Translations under genes and position numbers: made by a program
Shown: positions 1 to 8,971 of the stretch, in pieces
Layout: each line of letters opens with the position of its first letter
Position numbering within the stretch: position 1 is the stretch's first letter
From: Microbacterium binotii
GTDB lineage: Bacteria > Actinomycetota > Actinomycetes > Actinomycetales > Microbacteriaceae
Assembly (NCBI RefSeq): GCF_021398715.1
Contig: NZ_CP090347.1
Coordinates: 1,550,001-1,614,000 of the forward strand
DNA: 64,000 nucleotides
Direction: 5' to 3'
The notes under the pieces: model-generated
The model's database searches: none
The model's input: the letters and a program-made list of their open reading frames with translations, nothing else
What the model was told of the DNA's origin: nothing

Positions 1-76
1 ACGAGGCGGATCAGTCGTGTGGTCATGCCAGTCAGCACACCGCAGAATTGGATCGAGGCAAAGAGGCCAATCTGAG

Positions 77-82
77 TAGACT
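77..82 (+). promoter_or_regulatory. -10 box TAGACT of the MocR-type gene
   Basis: Ends 7 nt before ATG 90, so transcription would begin at about the A of the start codon. No -35 consensus is evident. Confidence 0.6.
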
Positions 83-89
83 GGCTTGC

Positions 90-1517
90 ATGGACTCCCG
101 AGTGAGCGCGCGTGCGCTGACAGCCCGACTGGGTGGATGGCGCACGAGCGAACCCGCGTATGAAGCCCTCGCGGACGGGATCCGCCTCCTCTGTCTCGAC
201 AACAGGCTCCCCGCCGGGACCGCGCTGCCGGCGGAACGGGAACTCGCCGCCGTGCTCGGTGTCAGCCGTACGACGGTTGCCGCCGCCTACCGGAGTCTGC
301 GCGACAGCGGCCACATCCGCAGCCTGCGCGGTTCGGGAAGCGTCACGCAGGGCGCTCCGCAGCGCGCGGCCACCAGAACGGTCTCCGACCCTCGCGCCAT
401 CGACCTCCAGCAGGCGAGCCCCGCGGCGTGGCCCGGTCTCGCCGGCGTGTTCGCCGAGGCCGCCACGCAGGCGCCGGCGCTCCTGGCGCGCCCCGGCTAC
501 GACGTGGTCGGACGCGAAGAACTGCGCGCCGCCTTGGCCGACCGGTACACGCGACGTGGCATCCCGACCACGTCGGCCCAGATCCTCATCACGAGCGGGG
601 CGCAGAGCGCCCTCCACCTGTTGGCGACCGTGCTCGTGCGCCGCGGTGATCGAGCGCTCATCGAGAGTCCGACGTATCCGCACGCCGCCGAGGCGCTGCG
701 TTCTGCCGGCGCGAGACTGGTGAGCGTTCCGGTCACCCCGGATGAGGGGTGGGATCTGGATCGCGCCGAGCAGGTGTTCGCTCGTGTACGCCCCACACTC
801 GCGTACCTGATGCCGGACTTCCAGAATCCGACCGGGCGCTCGATGACCGGGGGCGAACGCGAGCTGTTCGCGACGATGGCGGAGCGTGTGGGAACGACAC
901 TCATCATCGACGAGACGACGGCCGATCTCGACATCGACCGGGCGATCGACCCGCCGCCGTTCGGGGCGGAGCGCCAGGACGATCAGATCGTGCGTGTCGG
1001 TTCGTTCGGGAAGACGGTCTGGGGCGGTCTGCGCGTCGGATGGGTTCGGGCCGAGGAACAGCTCATCCGTCGGCTCATCGCTGCCCGCTTTCCGATCGAA
1101 CTCGGCACCCCCGACTGGGAACAGCACGTCGCGACGCTTCTCCTGCCGCATCTTCCCCAGGTGATCGCGCAGCGGGCGCACCTTCTGCGGACGGGACGTG
1201 ACGCGGTCGGCGCGGCGCTGGCGGCGCAGTTGCCCGAGTGGAACGTCCCCGCGGTCGACGGCGGAGTGGCGCTCTGGGTGGAGCTCGATCGACCGTTCAG
1301 CAGCGCGCTCGTGCTCGCCGCGCGTGCGGAGGGCGTCCTCCTGTCCGCGGGGCCCCGGTTCGGGGTGGATGGGGGATTCGAGAAGAACCTGCGCATCCCC
1401 TTCACGGCATCCGCGTCCGATCTCGAGCGCGCCGTCGACGGGATCGCTCGTGCGTGGCGGCGGACCACCGAGGGAGCGACAGCGCTCAGAGAGGGTGCGC
1501 TGGACGCGGTCGTGTGA
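90..1517 (+). CDS. MocR/PdxR-family regulator (GntR HTH fused to aminotransferase-like domain)
   Basis: A 475-residue fusion. Residues about 18-85 form a GntR winged helix (LPAERELAAVLGVSRTTV, then a GSGS wing). Residues about 110-470 are a class I aminotransferase fold with the PLP lysine in GSFGKTVWGG. Proteins of this family bind PLP and usually control vitamin B6, GABA or amino-acid genes, often a divergent neighbour, which here would lie outside the window. A TTG start at 48 is possible, but ATG 90 is preferred because TAGACT lies 7 nt upstream of it and the domain is complete from there. The regulated target cannot be seen. Confidence 0.85.
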   Translation: MDSRVSARALTARLGGWRTSEPAYEALADGIRLLCLDNRLPAGTALPAERELAAVLGVSRTTVAAAYRSLRDSGHIRSLRGSGSVTQGAPQRAATRTVSDPRAIDLQQASPAAWPGLAGVFAEAATQAPALLARPGYDVVGREELRAALADRYTRRGIPTTSAQILITSGAQSALHLLATVLVRRGDRALIESPTYPHAAEALRSAGARLVSVPVTPDEGWDLDRAEQVFARVRPTLAYLMPDFQNPTGRSMTGGERELFATMAERVGTTLIIDETTADLDIDRAIDPPPFGAERQDDQIVRVGSFGKTVWGGLRVGWVRAEEQLIRRLIAARFPIELGTPDWEQHVATLLLPHLPQVIAQRAHLLRTGRDAVGAALAAQLPEWNVPAVDGGVALWVELDRPFSSALVLAARAEGVLLSAGPRFGVDGGFEKNLRIPFTASASDLERAVDGIARAWRRTTEGATALREGALDAVV

Positions 1518-1521
1518 CGGC

Positions 1522-1752
1522 TCAGCCGCGTCGGAGCACCGCGACCGCGTCATCACGTCGCCAGAACTCTCCGACGTCGACAAAGGTCCGTGAGGACCAC
1601 CGATAACGACGGGCGCGGTAGCACGTCCCCTCCGGGCGCAACAACGCGTCGACGACGCCGATCACGACCCCCGCGCCATCGAGCACGCGCCACCGATCCA
1701 TTCCGAGGGCGACCAGAGATGGTGCGGTCGCCGCTCTCGTCCGTGCGTTCAT
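1522..1752 (-). CDS. small conserved hypothetical protein, 76 aa
   Basis: I do not recognise a named family. The protein is soluble with no signal peptide or membrane segment. Its core (DRWRVLDGAGVVIGVVDAL, then GTCYRARRYRW and DVGEFWRRDDAVAVL) has alternating hydrophobic residues suggesting a small beta-rich fold with a C-terminal helix. A Shine-Dalgarno-like GGGAGG lies about 8 nt before ATG 1752. It is convergent with the MocR-type gene, leaving only 4 nt between stop codons, and divergent from ssb. The good RBS and high-GC third positions favour a real gene. Confidence 0.6.
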   Translation of the reverse strand: MNARTRAATAPSLVALGMDRWRVLDGAGVVIGVVDALLRPEGTCYRARRYRWSSRTFVDVGEFWRRDDAVAVLRRG

Positions 1753-1822
1753 CGCTCATCCCTCCCGTCGTTCCGACGCTATCGACGACCACCGACACCG
1801 CACCTTCGTTCCTCCCCAGCGA

Positions 1823-1845
1823 GAGGCGGGCGGCGGTTCCGCCTC
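1823..1845. repeat. inverted repeat GAGGCGG/CCGCCTC in the ssb upstream region
   Basis: Seven-base arms at 1823-1829 and 1839-1845 in the 216-base divergent region between the small hypothetical gene and ssb. Could be an operator or a leader stem; no further support. Confidence 0.35.
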
Positions 1846-1898
1846 ATCAAAGCCCGCGAGGGCCTTCCCGCCCGGATCGAACGGGCACAGTGGTCTCC

Positions 1899-1933
1899 GC
1901 TGCGGCGCCCGTCGGGCACCCGGGCGCCGCAGC
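1899..1933 (+). promoter_or_regulatory. 12-bp hairpin in the ssb leader
   Basis: Perfect arms GCTGCGGCGCCC (1899-1910) and its complement (1922-1933) around an 11-nt loop, ending 35 nt before the ssb start. There is no U-tract and no gene ending nearby on the plus strand, so a leader structure is more likely than a terminator. Confidence 0.5.
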
Positions 1934-1968
1934 GTCGTCCCACGTGCCCGGTCGAGAGGAGACACATC

Positions 1969-2445
1969 ATGAAGGAACGCATCACGATCGTCGGGAACGT
2001 TGCCGCGACCCCCGAGCTGCGGCGCATGCCCTCCGGCGACGCGGTCGTCAGCTTCCGCGTCGGCGTGACGGAGCGTCGTCAGGACAGGCAGACCTCGCAG
2101 TGGGTCGACGGGAAGACGAGCTGGTATCGCGTGAGCGCCTACCGGGGACTGGCGGAGAACGTCCACCGCTCGATCGGATCGGGCGAGAGGGTCTTCGTGA
2201 GCGGTCGCTTCTCGTTGCAGGAATGGGAGACCGACACGAAGAAGGGTGTCTCGGCGGAGATCGAGGCGGAGGCGGTGGGCCATGACCTGCGCTGGGGCAC
2301 GACCGTCTACACGCGTACCGCCGCGCGGTCGGAGGACTCGGCCGGGCACGACGCAAGCCACCCCGCGGGCCCGGTCGACGACGACGGATGGGCCGCGCCC
2401 GGTGCAGTCGGCGAAGAGGCGCGCGTCGGAGCGACGCCGTTCTGA
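1969..2445 (+). CDS. ssb: single-stranded DNA-binding protein (secondary SSB paralogue)
   Basis: A 158-residue SSB with the N-terminal OB fold at about 3-105: ITIVGNVAATPELR, a TSWYRVSAYRGLAENV strand-helix and GERVFVSGRFSLQEW are all characteristic. It would coat ssDNA in replication, repair or uptake. The tail is short and lacks the acidic DDDIPF-type protein-docking tip, ending instead in GATPF. That, and the absence of rpsF and rpsR neighbours, suggests an accessory paralogue rather than the main replication SSB. AGGAGA lies 6 nt before ATG 1969. Confidence 0.85.
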   Translation: MKERITIVGNVAATPELRRMPSGDAVVSFRVGVTERRQDRQTSQWVDGKTSWYRVSAYRGLAENVHRSIGSGERVFVSGRFSLQEWETDTKKGVSAEIEAEAVGHDLRWGTTVYTRTAARSEDSAGHDASHPAGPVDDDGWAAPGAVGEEARVGATPF

Positions 2446-2449
2446 TGCC

Positions 2450-2455
2450 TAAACT
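2450..2455 (+). promoter_or_regulatory. -10 box TAAACT of the lipoprotein gene
   Basis: Ends 6 nt before GTG 2462 and starts 5 nt after the ssb stop; it supports the GTG start. Confidence 0.6.
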
Positions 2456-2461
2456 GGCCAC

Positions 2462-2947
2462 GTGACCCCGCCCCGCGCCGTCCGACTGTCCGCTCTCGTC
2501 CTCGTGGCCGCGGCCGGCTCCGTGGTGCTGGCGGCGTGCACGCCGTCACCCGAACCGAGCCCGACCGTCTCGGTGTCGACACCCATCGCCACGACGCCGG
2601 CTCCGAGCCCGGCGCCGACACTTGTCCCGGAGGGTTCGGCCGAGGACAACCTGCCGCTGTTCACGAGCGTGGTGGATGCGGTGTGGGCCGGCCCCGATCA
2701 GGTCGCGGGGCGCGCCTACATCGATGCGCTCACGGCGGCGGGCTTCGACAAGGCAGCGATGCAGGTCACCCCTGATCAGTCCACGGTGAACAACCCCGCC
2801 GAGAGCATCCAGTTCTCGGTGCGATGGGGCGACGAGTGCTTGATCGGGCAGGTGGGACCTGCCACGCGTGAGGCTGTCACCGTTGTGGAGCCGATCCTTT
2901 CCGACGGCACGTGTCTGATCGGTCGCACCCGCGCCATCGACTGGTAG
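2462..2947 (+). CDS. secreted lipoprotein of unknown function (DUF6993-like)
   Basis: 161 residues. A type II signal peptide covers residues 1-24 with a lipobox ending LAAC (Cys about 25), so the mature protein should be lipid-anchored outside the cytoplasmic membrane. A Pro/Ser/Thr-rich linker (about 26-60) leads to a compact domain of about 95 residues containing two cysteines (DECLIG and DGTCLIG) that could form a disulfide. It resembles small actinobacterial lipoproteins annotated DUF6993; that match is from memory and unverified. It has its own promoter and is not obviously coupled to ssb or ettA. Confidence 0.75.
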   Translation: MTPPRAVRLSALVLVAAAGSVVLAACTPSPEPSPTVSVSTPIATTPAPSPAPTLVPEGSAEDNLPLFTSVVDAVWAGPDQVAGRAYIDALTAAGFDKAAMQVTPDQSTVNNPAESIQFSVRWGDECLIGQVGPATREAVTVVEPILSDGTCLIGRTRAIDW

Positions 2948-2975
2948 TCCGGCGGCGGGGCGGGTGAGCGCCGTC

Positions 2976-2981
2976 TAGACT
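2976..2981 (+). promoter_or_regulatory. -10 box TAGACT of ettA
   Basis: Ends 9 nt before ATG 2991. A GGAG at 2982-2985 lies between, but it would sit at or before the expected transcription start, so it may not act as an RBS. Confidence 0.55.
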
Positions 2982-2990
2982 GGAGCGGAT

Positions 2991-4670
<1,680 letters not shown>

Positions 4671-4714
4671 TGCAGGATGCGGATCGCCCCTCACGGGGCG
4701 ATCCGCATCCTGCA
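4671..4714 (+). terminator. perfect 20-bp hairpin after ettA
   Basis: Arms 4671-4690 and 4695-4714 are perfectly complementary around a TCAC loop, starting on the base after the ettA stop. No U-tract follows, so it may act as a 3' stabiliser or a U-less terminator. Confidence 0.75.
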
Positions 4715-4734
4715 TTCGAGCAGTGGGAGAGACC

Positions 4735-5223
4735 ATGACCGAGGGCGAGCTGCGACTTCACGTGCCCATCCACCTGCGATGGGGGGACCTCGACGCGTTC
4801 AATCACGTCAACAACACCTCGATGCTCAAGCTCCTGGAGGAGGCGCGCGTGCGCGCCTTCTGGGCGGCGGATGACGGCGAGCCGCAGTATCCGACCGCGG
4901 TCGTCCCGGCCGGCGCCACGGCCGGAGTGCTCACGCTCATCGCGCGCCAGGAGATCGAATACCTGCATCCCGTGCCGTACCAGCGTGCACCGCTCGACGT
5001 GCAGTTGTGGTTCGGGAGCCTCGGCGGATCCAGCATGGAGGTCTGCTACGAGGTGTTCAGCCCACTGACGGGGGAGGATCCTCAGACCCTCTACGCCCGC
5101 TCGTCCGCCGTCGTCGTCACGGTCGACGCCGCCACGGGACGGCCGATGCGGCTGACCGAGCGGATGCGTGAGGCCTGGGAACCGTACCTGGGCGCGCCGA
5201 TCGCCTACGCACGACGACGTTAG
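4735..5223 (+). CDS. acyl-CoA thioesterase, 4HBT/YbgC-FadM type (single hotdog)
   Basis: 162 residues in one hotdog domain. The N-terminal strand has WGDLDAFNHVNNT, the catalytic Asp-containing motif of 4-hydroxybenzoyl-CoA-thioesterase-like enzymes, followed by a long helix. These enzymes hydrolyse acyl-CoA thioesters in the cytoplasm; the substrate chain length cannot be read from sequence. An ATG at 4723 is in frame, but GGGAG precedes ATG 4735 at RBS distance and the fold starts there. Its end overlaps the end of the convergent TesB-like gene by 4 nt. Confidence 0.85.
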   Translation: MTEGELRLHVPIHLRWGDLDAFNHVNNTSMLKLLEEARVRAFWAADDGEPQYPTAVVPAGATAGVLTLIARQEIEYLHPVPYQRAPLDVQLWFGSLGGSSMEVCYEVFSPLTGEDPQTLYARSSAVVVTVDAATGRPMRLTERMREAWEPYLGAPIAYARRR

Positions 5224-6131
5224 GACGCCTCACCCGACGCGGGAACACGCACCATGATCTCCTGCGCGACGCTGGCGACGAGTTCGCCGGCACGCGTGTA
5301 GATGCGGCCGGTCGCGAGCCCGCGCCCGCCACGTGCACTGGGGGAGTCCTGTGTGTACAGCAGCCAGTCGTCGACGGCGGCGGGACGGTGCCACCACATC
5401 GCGTGATCGAGGCTGGCCACATTGAGTCGCGGCGTGCGCCACGTGAGGCCGTGCGCGCGCAGGATCGACTCCTGAATGGTCATGTCCGAGAGATACGCCA
5501 GCATCGCACGGTGCAGCAGAGGATCTGCCGGCAAGGGGCGGCGTAACCGCATCCACACGCTCTGATGCGGCTCCGGGGTCACCGCTTCGCTTTCGAACAG
5601 CGTTCCCGGGACGTGGCGGACCTCGACCGGCAACTCGCTGATGCTGCGCATGGACAGAGGATGCAGCTGGTCCGACTCCTGTGGCACGAGCGCCTCGGGT
5701 TGCGGCACGTCCGGCATCGGCTCGGCATGGTCGAGGCCGGCATCGTCTGTCTGGAACGAGGCGATCATCGAGAAGATCGGCACGCCCTCCTGGTACGCCT
5801 GCGTGCGGCGCGCCGAGAAGGACCGGCCATCACGCAGGCGGTCCACCGAGAACGTCAGCCCCCGGGACGAGTCGCCGGGGCGCAGGAAGTATCCGTGCAT
5901 GGAGTGGATCGGACGGTCGTCTGCCACCGTGCGGGAGGCGGCGACCACCGACTGCCCGAGCACCTGCCCGCCGTAGATGCGTCCGAGGGGCATCGCGTGC
6001 GAGTCGCCCGTGAAGATGTCCTCGGTCGTGCGCGCCTCGCTCGATGCGATCGAGAGGACCTCGATGAGGGAGCCGACCGGGTCGCTCGGGTTGTCCGTGC
6101 GTCCGCCGGTGGGTTCATCGCTGGTCGTCAT
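5220..6131 (-). CDS. tesB: acyl-CoA thioesterase II (double hotdog)
   Basis: 303 residues, usual TesB length. Two hotdog domains: the N-terminal one has GRIYGGQVLGQ and HSMHGYFLRPGD; the C-terminal one has the catalytic Asp in NVASLDHAMWWHRP and the Gln in SVAQEIMVR, matching the Asp-Ser/Thr-Gln network of TesB. It hydrolyses medium and long acyl-CoAs. The start is taken at ATG 6131 (MTTSDEP), preceded by GAGGAGAA, rather than the longer in-frame start at 6158. It is tail-to-tail with another thioesterase. Confidence 0.9.
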   Translation of the reverse strand: MTTSDEPTGGRTDNPSDPVGSLIEVLSIASSEARTTEDIFTGDSHAMPLGRIYGGQVLGQSVVAASRTVADDRPIHSMHGYFLRPGDSSRGLTFSVDRLRDGRSFSARRTQAYQEGVPIFSMIASFQTDDAGLDHAEPMPDVPQPEALVPQESDQLHPLSMRSISELPVEVRHVPGTLFESEAVTPEPHQSVWMRLRRPLPADPLLHRAMLAYLSDMTIQESILRAHGLTWRTPRLNVASLDHAMWWHRPAAVDDWLLYTQDSPSARGGRGLATGRIYTRAGELVASVAQEIMVRVPASGEAS

Positions 6132-6165
6132 TGGTTCTCCTCGGCTCGCCGCATGCACGCGTTGC

Positions 6166-6171
6166 TAGTTT
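6166..6171 (+). promoter_or_regulatory. -10 box TAGTTT
   Basis: Ends 7 nt before GTG 6179 and selects that start over the upstream in-frame GTG. Confidence 0.55.
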
Positions 6172-6178
6172 AGGTGGG

Positions 6179-6844
6179 GTGTCCGCTCGTCTTCTGTTCC
6201 CCGATCCCGAGGCCGCCGCGGATGCTCTGACGTTCGCCGGGCGGGCTGGTGCGCTCGATCGTGAAGCGGCCGTCCACCTCCGCGGAGCCGGCGGCGTGCT
6301 GACGATGACCACCGCGGTGCTGGCCTCGCGGGGCCTGCTCGACGCGACGCCCACGGTACTGGCGATGCGCGTCCTCCCCGTCGATCCGGAGCTCGAGTGC
6401 GATCTCAGCGTGCCCTCGTCGCAATTGATCGCCGCGTCGGACACTGCGATCGAGCTGGGTGAGACGGCCGTCCGGCCCGCGTGGGCGGGCGTGTCCCCGC
6501 CGCGATCCGGATGGGAGTCGTCGGGCCGGATCGCATCGGAGCTCCTGGCCGCGCGGGCGCAGTGGGGGATGGCGGCCGTCGCCGATGCGCTGCCGAGCGA
6601 CCCCGGCGAGGAGATCGTGCGCGCGGCCAGGCTCCGGGTGTGGGGAGAGCCGGACGAGGCCCTGGGCTCCCAGCTGCGCGCCGTCGCTTTCGGCGCGGTC
6701 GCGATGGGCTTCGTGCTCGGCGAGGAGTACGGTCGCGTGTTCTCCGCGCCCGGTTGGACGCGCGTCTCGCTCTCGCGGGGGCACATCCTCGTGCGTGTGC
6801 CGATGCGATCCGGGATGACCGCGGTGCGGGTGACGGGTAAGTGA
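6179..6844 (+). CDS. conserved hypothetical protein, 221 aa
   Basis: I do not recognise the family. The product is soluble and Ala/Val-rich, without a signal peptide; the only near-hydrophobic stretch (AVAFGAVAMGFVLGEEYG) is too weak to call a membrane segment. The N-terminal half contains strand-like segments (LTMTTAVLAS, LAMRVLPVDP) and the C-terminal half ends in a short beta region (RGHILVRVPMRSGMTAVRV). It is divergent from tesB across 47 nt and convergent with the FAD dehydrogenase with a 4-nt gap. No functional inference is justified. Confidence 0.65.
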   Translation: MSARLLFPDPEAAADALTFAGRAGALDREAAVHLRGAGGVLTMTTAVLASRGLLDATPTVLAMRVLPVDPELECDLSVPSSQLIAASDTAIELGETAVRPAWAGVSPPRSGWESSGRIASELLAARAQWGMAAVADALPSDPGEEIVRAARLRVWGEPDEALGSQLRAVAFGAVAMGFVLGEEYGRVFSAPGWTRVSLSRGHILVRVPMRSGMTAVRVTGK

Positions 6845-6848
6845 AGAC

Positions 6849-8510
6849 TCAGACGGCGCGCGCGGCCGCCCGTCCTGCGGCGCGCCCGGAGAAGAGGCAG
6901 CCGCCGAGGAACGTCCCCTCCAGCGCTCGGTAGCCGTGCACGCCGCCGCCCCCGAAGCCGGCGGCCTCACCGGCGGCGTAGAGTCCCGGGATCGCCTCAC
7001 CTTGCGCATCGAGCGCCGTCGAGTCGAGGTCGGTCAGGATGCCACCGAGAGACTTGCGCGTCAGCACGTGCAGCTTGACCGCGATCAGACCGCCGCCCGC
7101 GCGGTCGAGGATGCGGTGCGGCCGGGCTGTGCGCACCAGCCGATCGCCGCGGAACGCCCGCGCGGAGCGCAGCATCGCCACCTGGGCATCCTTCGTGAAC
7201 GGGTTGTCCATCTCACGATCGCGCGCCTCGATCTCCCGCCGAGCCGTGTCGGTATCGAGAGCATCGCCGCCGGGGAGGTCGCGCATGCCGGCGAGCAGAT
7301 CCTCGAGTCGGTCCGCGCGCACGAAGTCTGCGCCGTGCTCGAGGAAAGCGCGCACCGGAGCCGATGCGCCCTTTCCGAGCCGCGAGCGCACGAGCAGAGC
7401 GACGTCCTTATCGGTCAGATCCGGGTTCTGCTCGCTGCCGGAGAGGGTGAACTCCTTCTCGGCGATGCGTTCGGAGAGGACGAACCAGGAATGGTCGTGT
7501 CCGGTGGCGCGGAGATGGGCCAGGGTTCCGAGGGTGTCGAAGCCGGGGAACAAGGGGACGGGCAGTCGCTTGCCGGTCGCATCCAGCCAGACGGAGGAGG
7601 GGCCGGGAAGGATGCGGATCCCGTGCTGCGGCCAGATCGGGTCCCAGTTCTGAAGGCCCTCGACGTAGTGCCACATCCGGTCGCCGCCGATGAGCCTGGC
7701 TCCTGCCTGCTCCGCGACCGAGAGCATCGCGCCGTCGACATAGGCGGGGACGCCGGCGACCATGGTCGCCGGCGGGGTTCCCAGACGCTCCGGCCAGCGC
7801 TCGCGGACCAGCGCATGGTTGCCGCCGATGCCGCCGCTGGTGACGATGGTCGCGCCCGCCTGGACGGAGAAGACGCCGACCACGTCATGCGGAGTCGCCC
7901 TTCCGCGGTCGGTATCTGCGGGGATGAGAACGTCGCCACGGGCCCCCGTGACCGCACCGCCGGTCGTCTCGAGCCCGGTCACGCGATGACGCGCGAGAAT
8001 GCGCACGCGTCCCGCGGCCTCCCCCTCCTCGATCTCCGCCGCGAAAGGAGCGACCAGGCCGGGGCCGGTGCCCCACGTGATGTGGAAGCGCGGAACGGAG
8101 TTGCCGGGACCGGTCGCGGTGTAGCCGCCGCGTTCCGCCCAGCCCACGACGGGGAAGAACGACACACCGCGCTGGCGCAGCCACGAGCGCTTCTCCCCGT
8201 GCGCGAAATCGAGGTACGCGCGCGCCCATCGCGCGGGCCACTCGTCCTCCTCCCGGTCGAAGCCGGCGGTTGCGAACCAGTCCTGCTCGGCGAGCTCAGG
8301 TGAATCCCTGATGCCCATCCGGCGTTGCTCGGGGGAGTCGATCAGGAACAGCCCCCCGAACGACCACCACGCCTGCCCGCCGAGGTCGACGCGCGGCTGC
8401 TGGTCGACGATCGTCACCGACCTGCCGGCGCGCAGCGCCTCGCAGGCGGCCACGAGTCCCGCCAGGCCCCATCCCACGACGAGAACATCGGTGCGGTGGG
8501 ATGCGGTCAC
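6849..8510 (-). CDS. FAD-binding dehydrogenase (KsdD/fumarate-reductase-like flavoprotein)
   Basis: 553 residues. An N-terminal Rossmann FAD motif (VVGWGLAGLVAACEALRAG) is followed by LGGQAWWSFGGLFL, and the C-terminus has the second FAD motif GLYAAGEAAGFGGGGVHGYRALEGTFLGG typical of 3-ketosteroid delta-1-dehydrogenase/fumarate reductase relatives. It resembles the actinobacterial family often annotated 'putative FAD-binding dehydrogenase'; the substrate is unknown. The longer frame reaches 8702, but AAGGAG just upstream and the globin stop 2 nt away support GTG 8510. It is the last gene of the MscS-globin operon. Confidence 0.85.
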   Translation of the reverse strand: MTASHRTDVLVVGWGLAGLVAACEALRAGRSVTIVDQQPRVDLGGQAWWSFGGLFLIDSPEQRRMGIRDSPELAEQDWFATAGFDREEDEWPARWARAYLDFAHGEKRSWLRQRGVSFFPVVGWAERGGYTATGPGNSVPRFHITWGTGPGLVAPFAAEIEEGEAAGRVRILARHRVTGLETTGGAVTGARGDVLIPADTDRGRATPHDVVGVFSVQAGATIVTSGGIGGNHALVRERWPERLGTPPATMVAGVPAYVDGAMLSVAEQAGARLIGGDRMWHYVEGLQNWDPIWPQHGIRILPGPSSVWLDATGKRLPVPLFPGFDTLGTLAHLRATGHDHSWFVLSERIAEKEFTLSGSEQNPDLTDKDVALLVRSRLGKGASAPVRAFLEHGADFVRADRLEDLLAGMRDLPGGDALDTDTARREIEARDREMDNPFTKDAQVAMLRSARAFRGDRLVRTARPHRILDRAGGGLIAVKLHVLTRKSLGGILTDLDSTALDAQGEAIPGLYAAGEAAGFGGGGVHGYRALEGTFLGGCLFSGRAAGRAAARAV

Positions 8511-8512
8511 GG

Positions 8513-8971
8513 TCACTCCTTCGTGGTCGCCGCAGGATCGACCGGGAGCGAGGCGCGCGTCCCCGCCGCAGGTCCGATGCCTGACGGCTCGAACGTGTTC
8601 ACCATGGCATAGGCCGCGCGCTGCAGGTAGTCCCACAGGGTCGCCTCGAGAATCGGGGGCAGCTCGCAGGCATCGACCGCGCGTCGCATGTGCGAGAGCC
8701 ACCGGTCACGGGCATCCGGATCGACGTGGAACGCTGCGTGACGCATACGCAGTCGCGGATGACCTCGCTGCTCGCTGTAGGCGGTGGGTCCGCCCCAGTA
8801 CTGCTCGAGGAAGGTCTGCATGCGCACCTTGGCGGGGCCGAGATCGGCCTCCGGGTACATCGGTCGCAGAACCTCGTCGCCGGCGATGCCCTCGTAGAAC
8901 GCATCCACGAGCTTCGTGAAGAACGCGTGGCCACCGACCTGATCGTAAAAACTGATCGGCTGCTCACTCAT
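8513..8971 (-). CDS. glbO: group II truncated haemoglobin (HbO type)
   Basis: 152 residues in a two-over-two globin fold. The distal-side Tyr is in the N-terminal FYDQVGGHAFF/DAFYEG helices, YWGG and PRLRMRHAAFHV carry the proximal histidine (H of RHAAF), and LWDYL supplies the group-II Trp at G8. Such proteins bind O2 or NO and may have peroxidase or NO-dioxygenase activity. The start ATG overlaps the mscS stop (ATGA, 8968-8971). Translational coupling with the flavoprotein invites a redox partnership, but this is inference. Confidence 0.9.
   Translation of the reverse strand: MSEQPISFYDQVGGHAFFTKLVDAFYEGIAGDEVLRPMYPEADLGPAKVRMQTFLEQYWGGPTAYSEQRGHPRLRMRHAAFHVDPDARDRWLSHMRRAVDACELPPILEATLWDYLQRAAYAMVNTFEPSGIGPAAGTRASLPVDPAATTKE

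Noticed and set aside
4671..4714. Riboswitch for the downstream thioesterase
   Set aside because: A single perfect stem directly after a stop codon with no conserved aptamer-like core; terminator or 3' stabiliser fits better.
6936..8303. 455-aa open frame opposite the FAD dehydrogenase
   Set aside because: Antisense shadow; the minus strand carries both FAD motifs.
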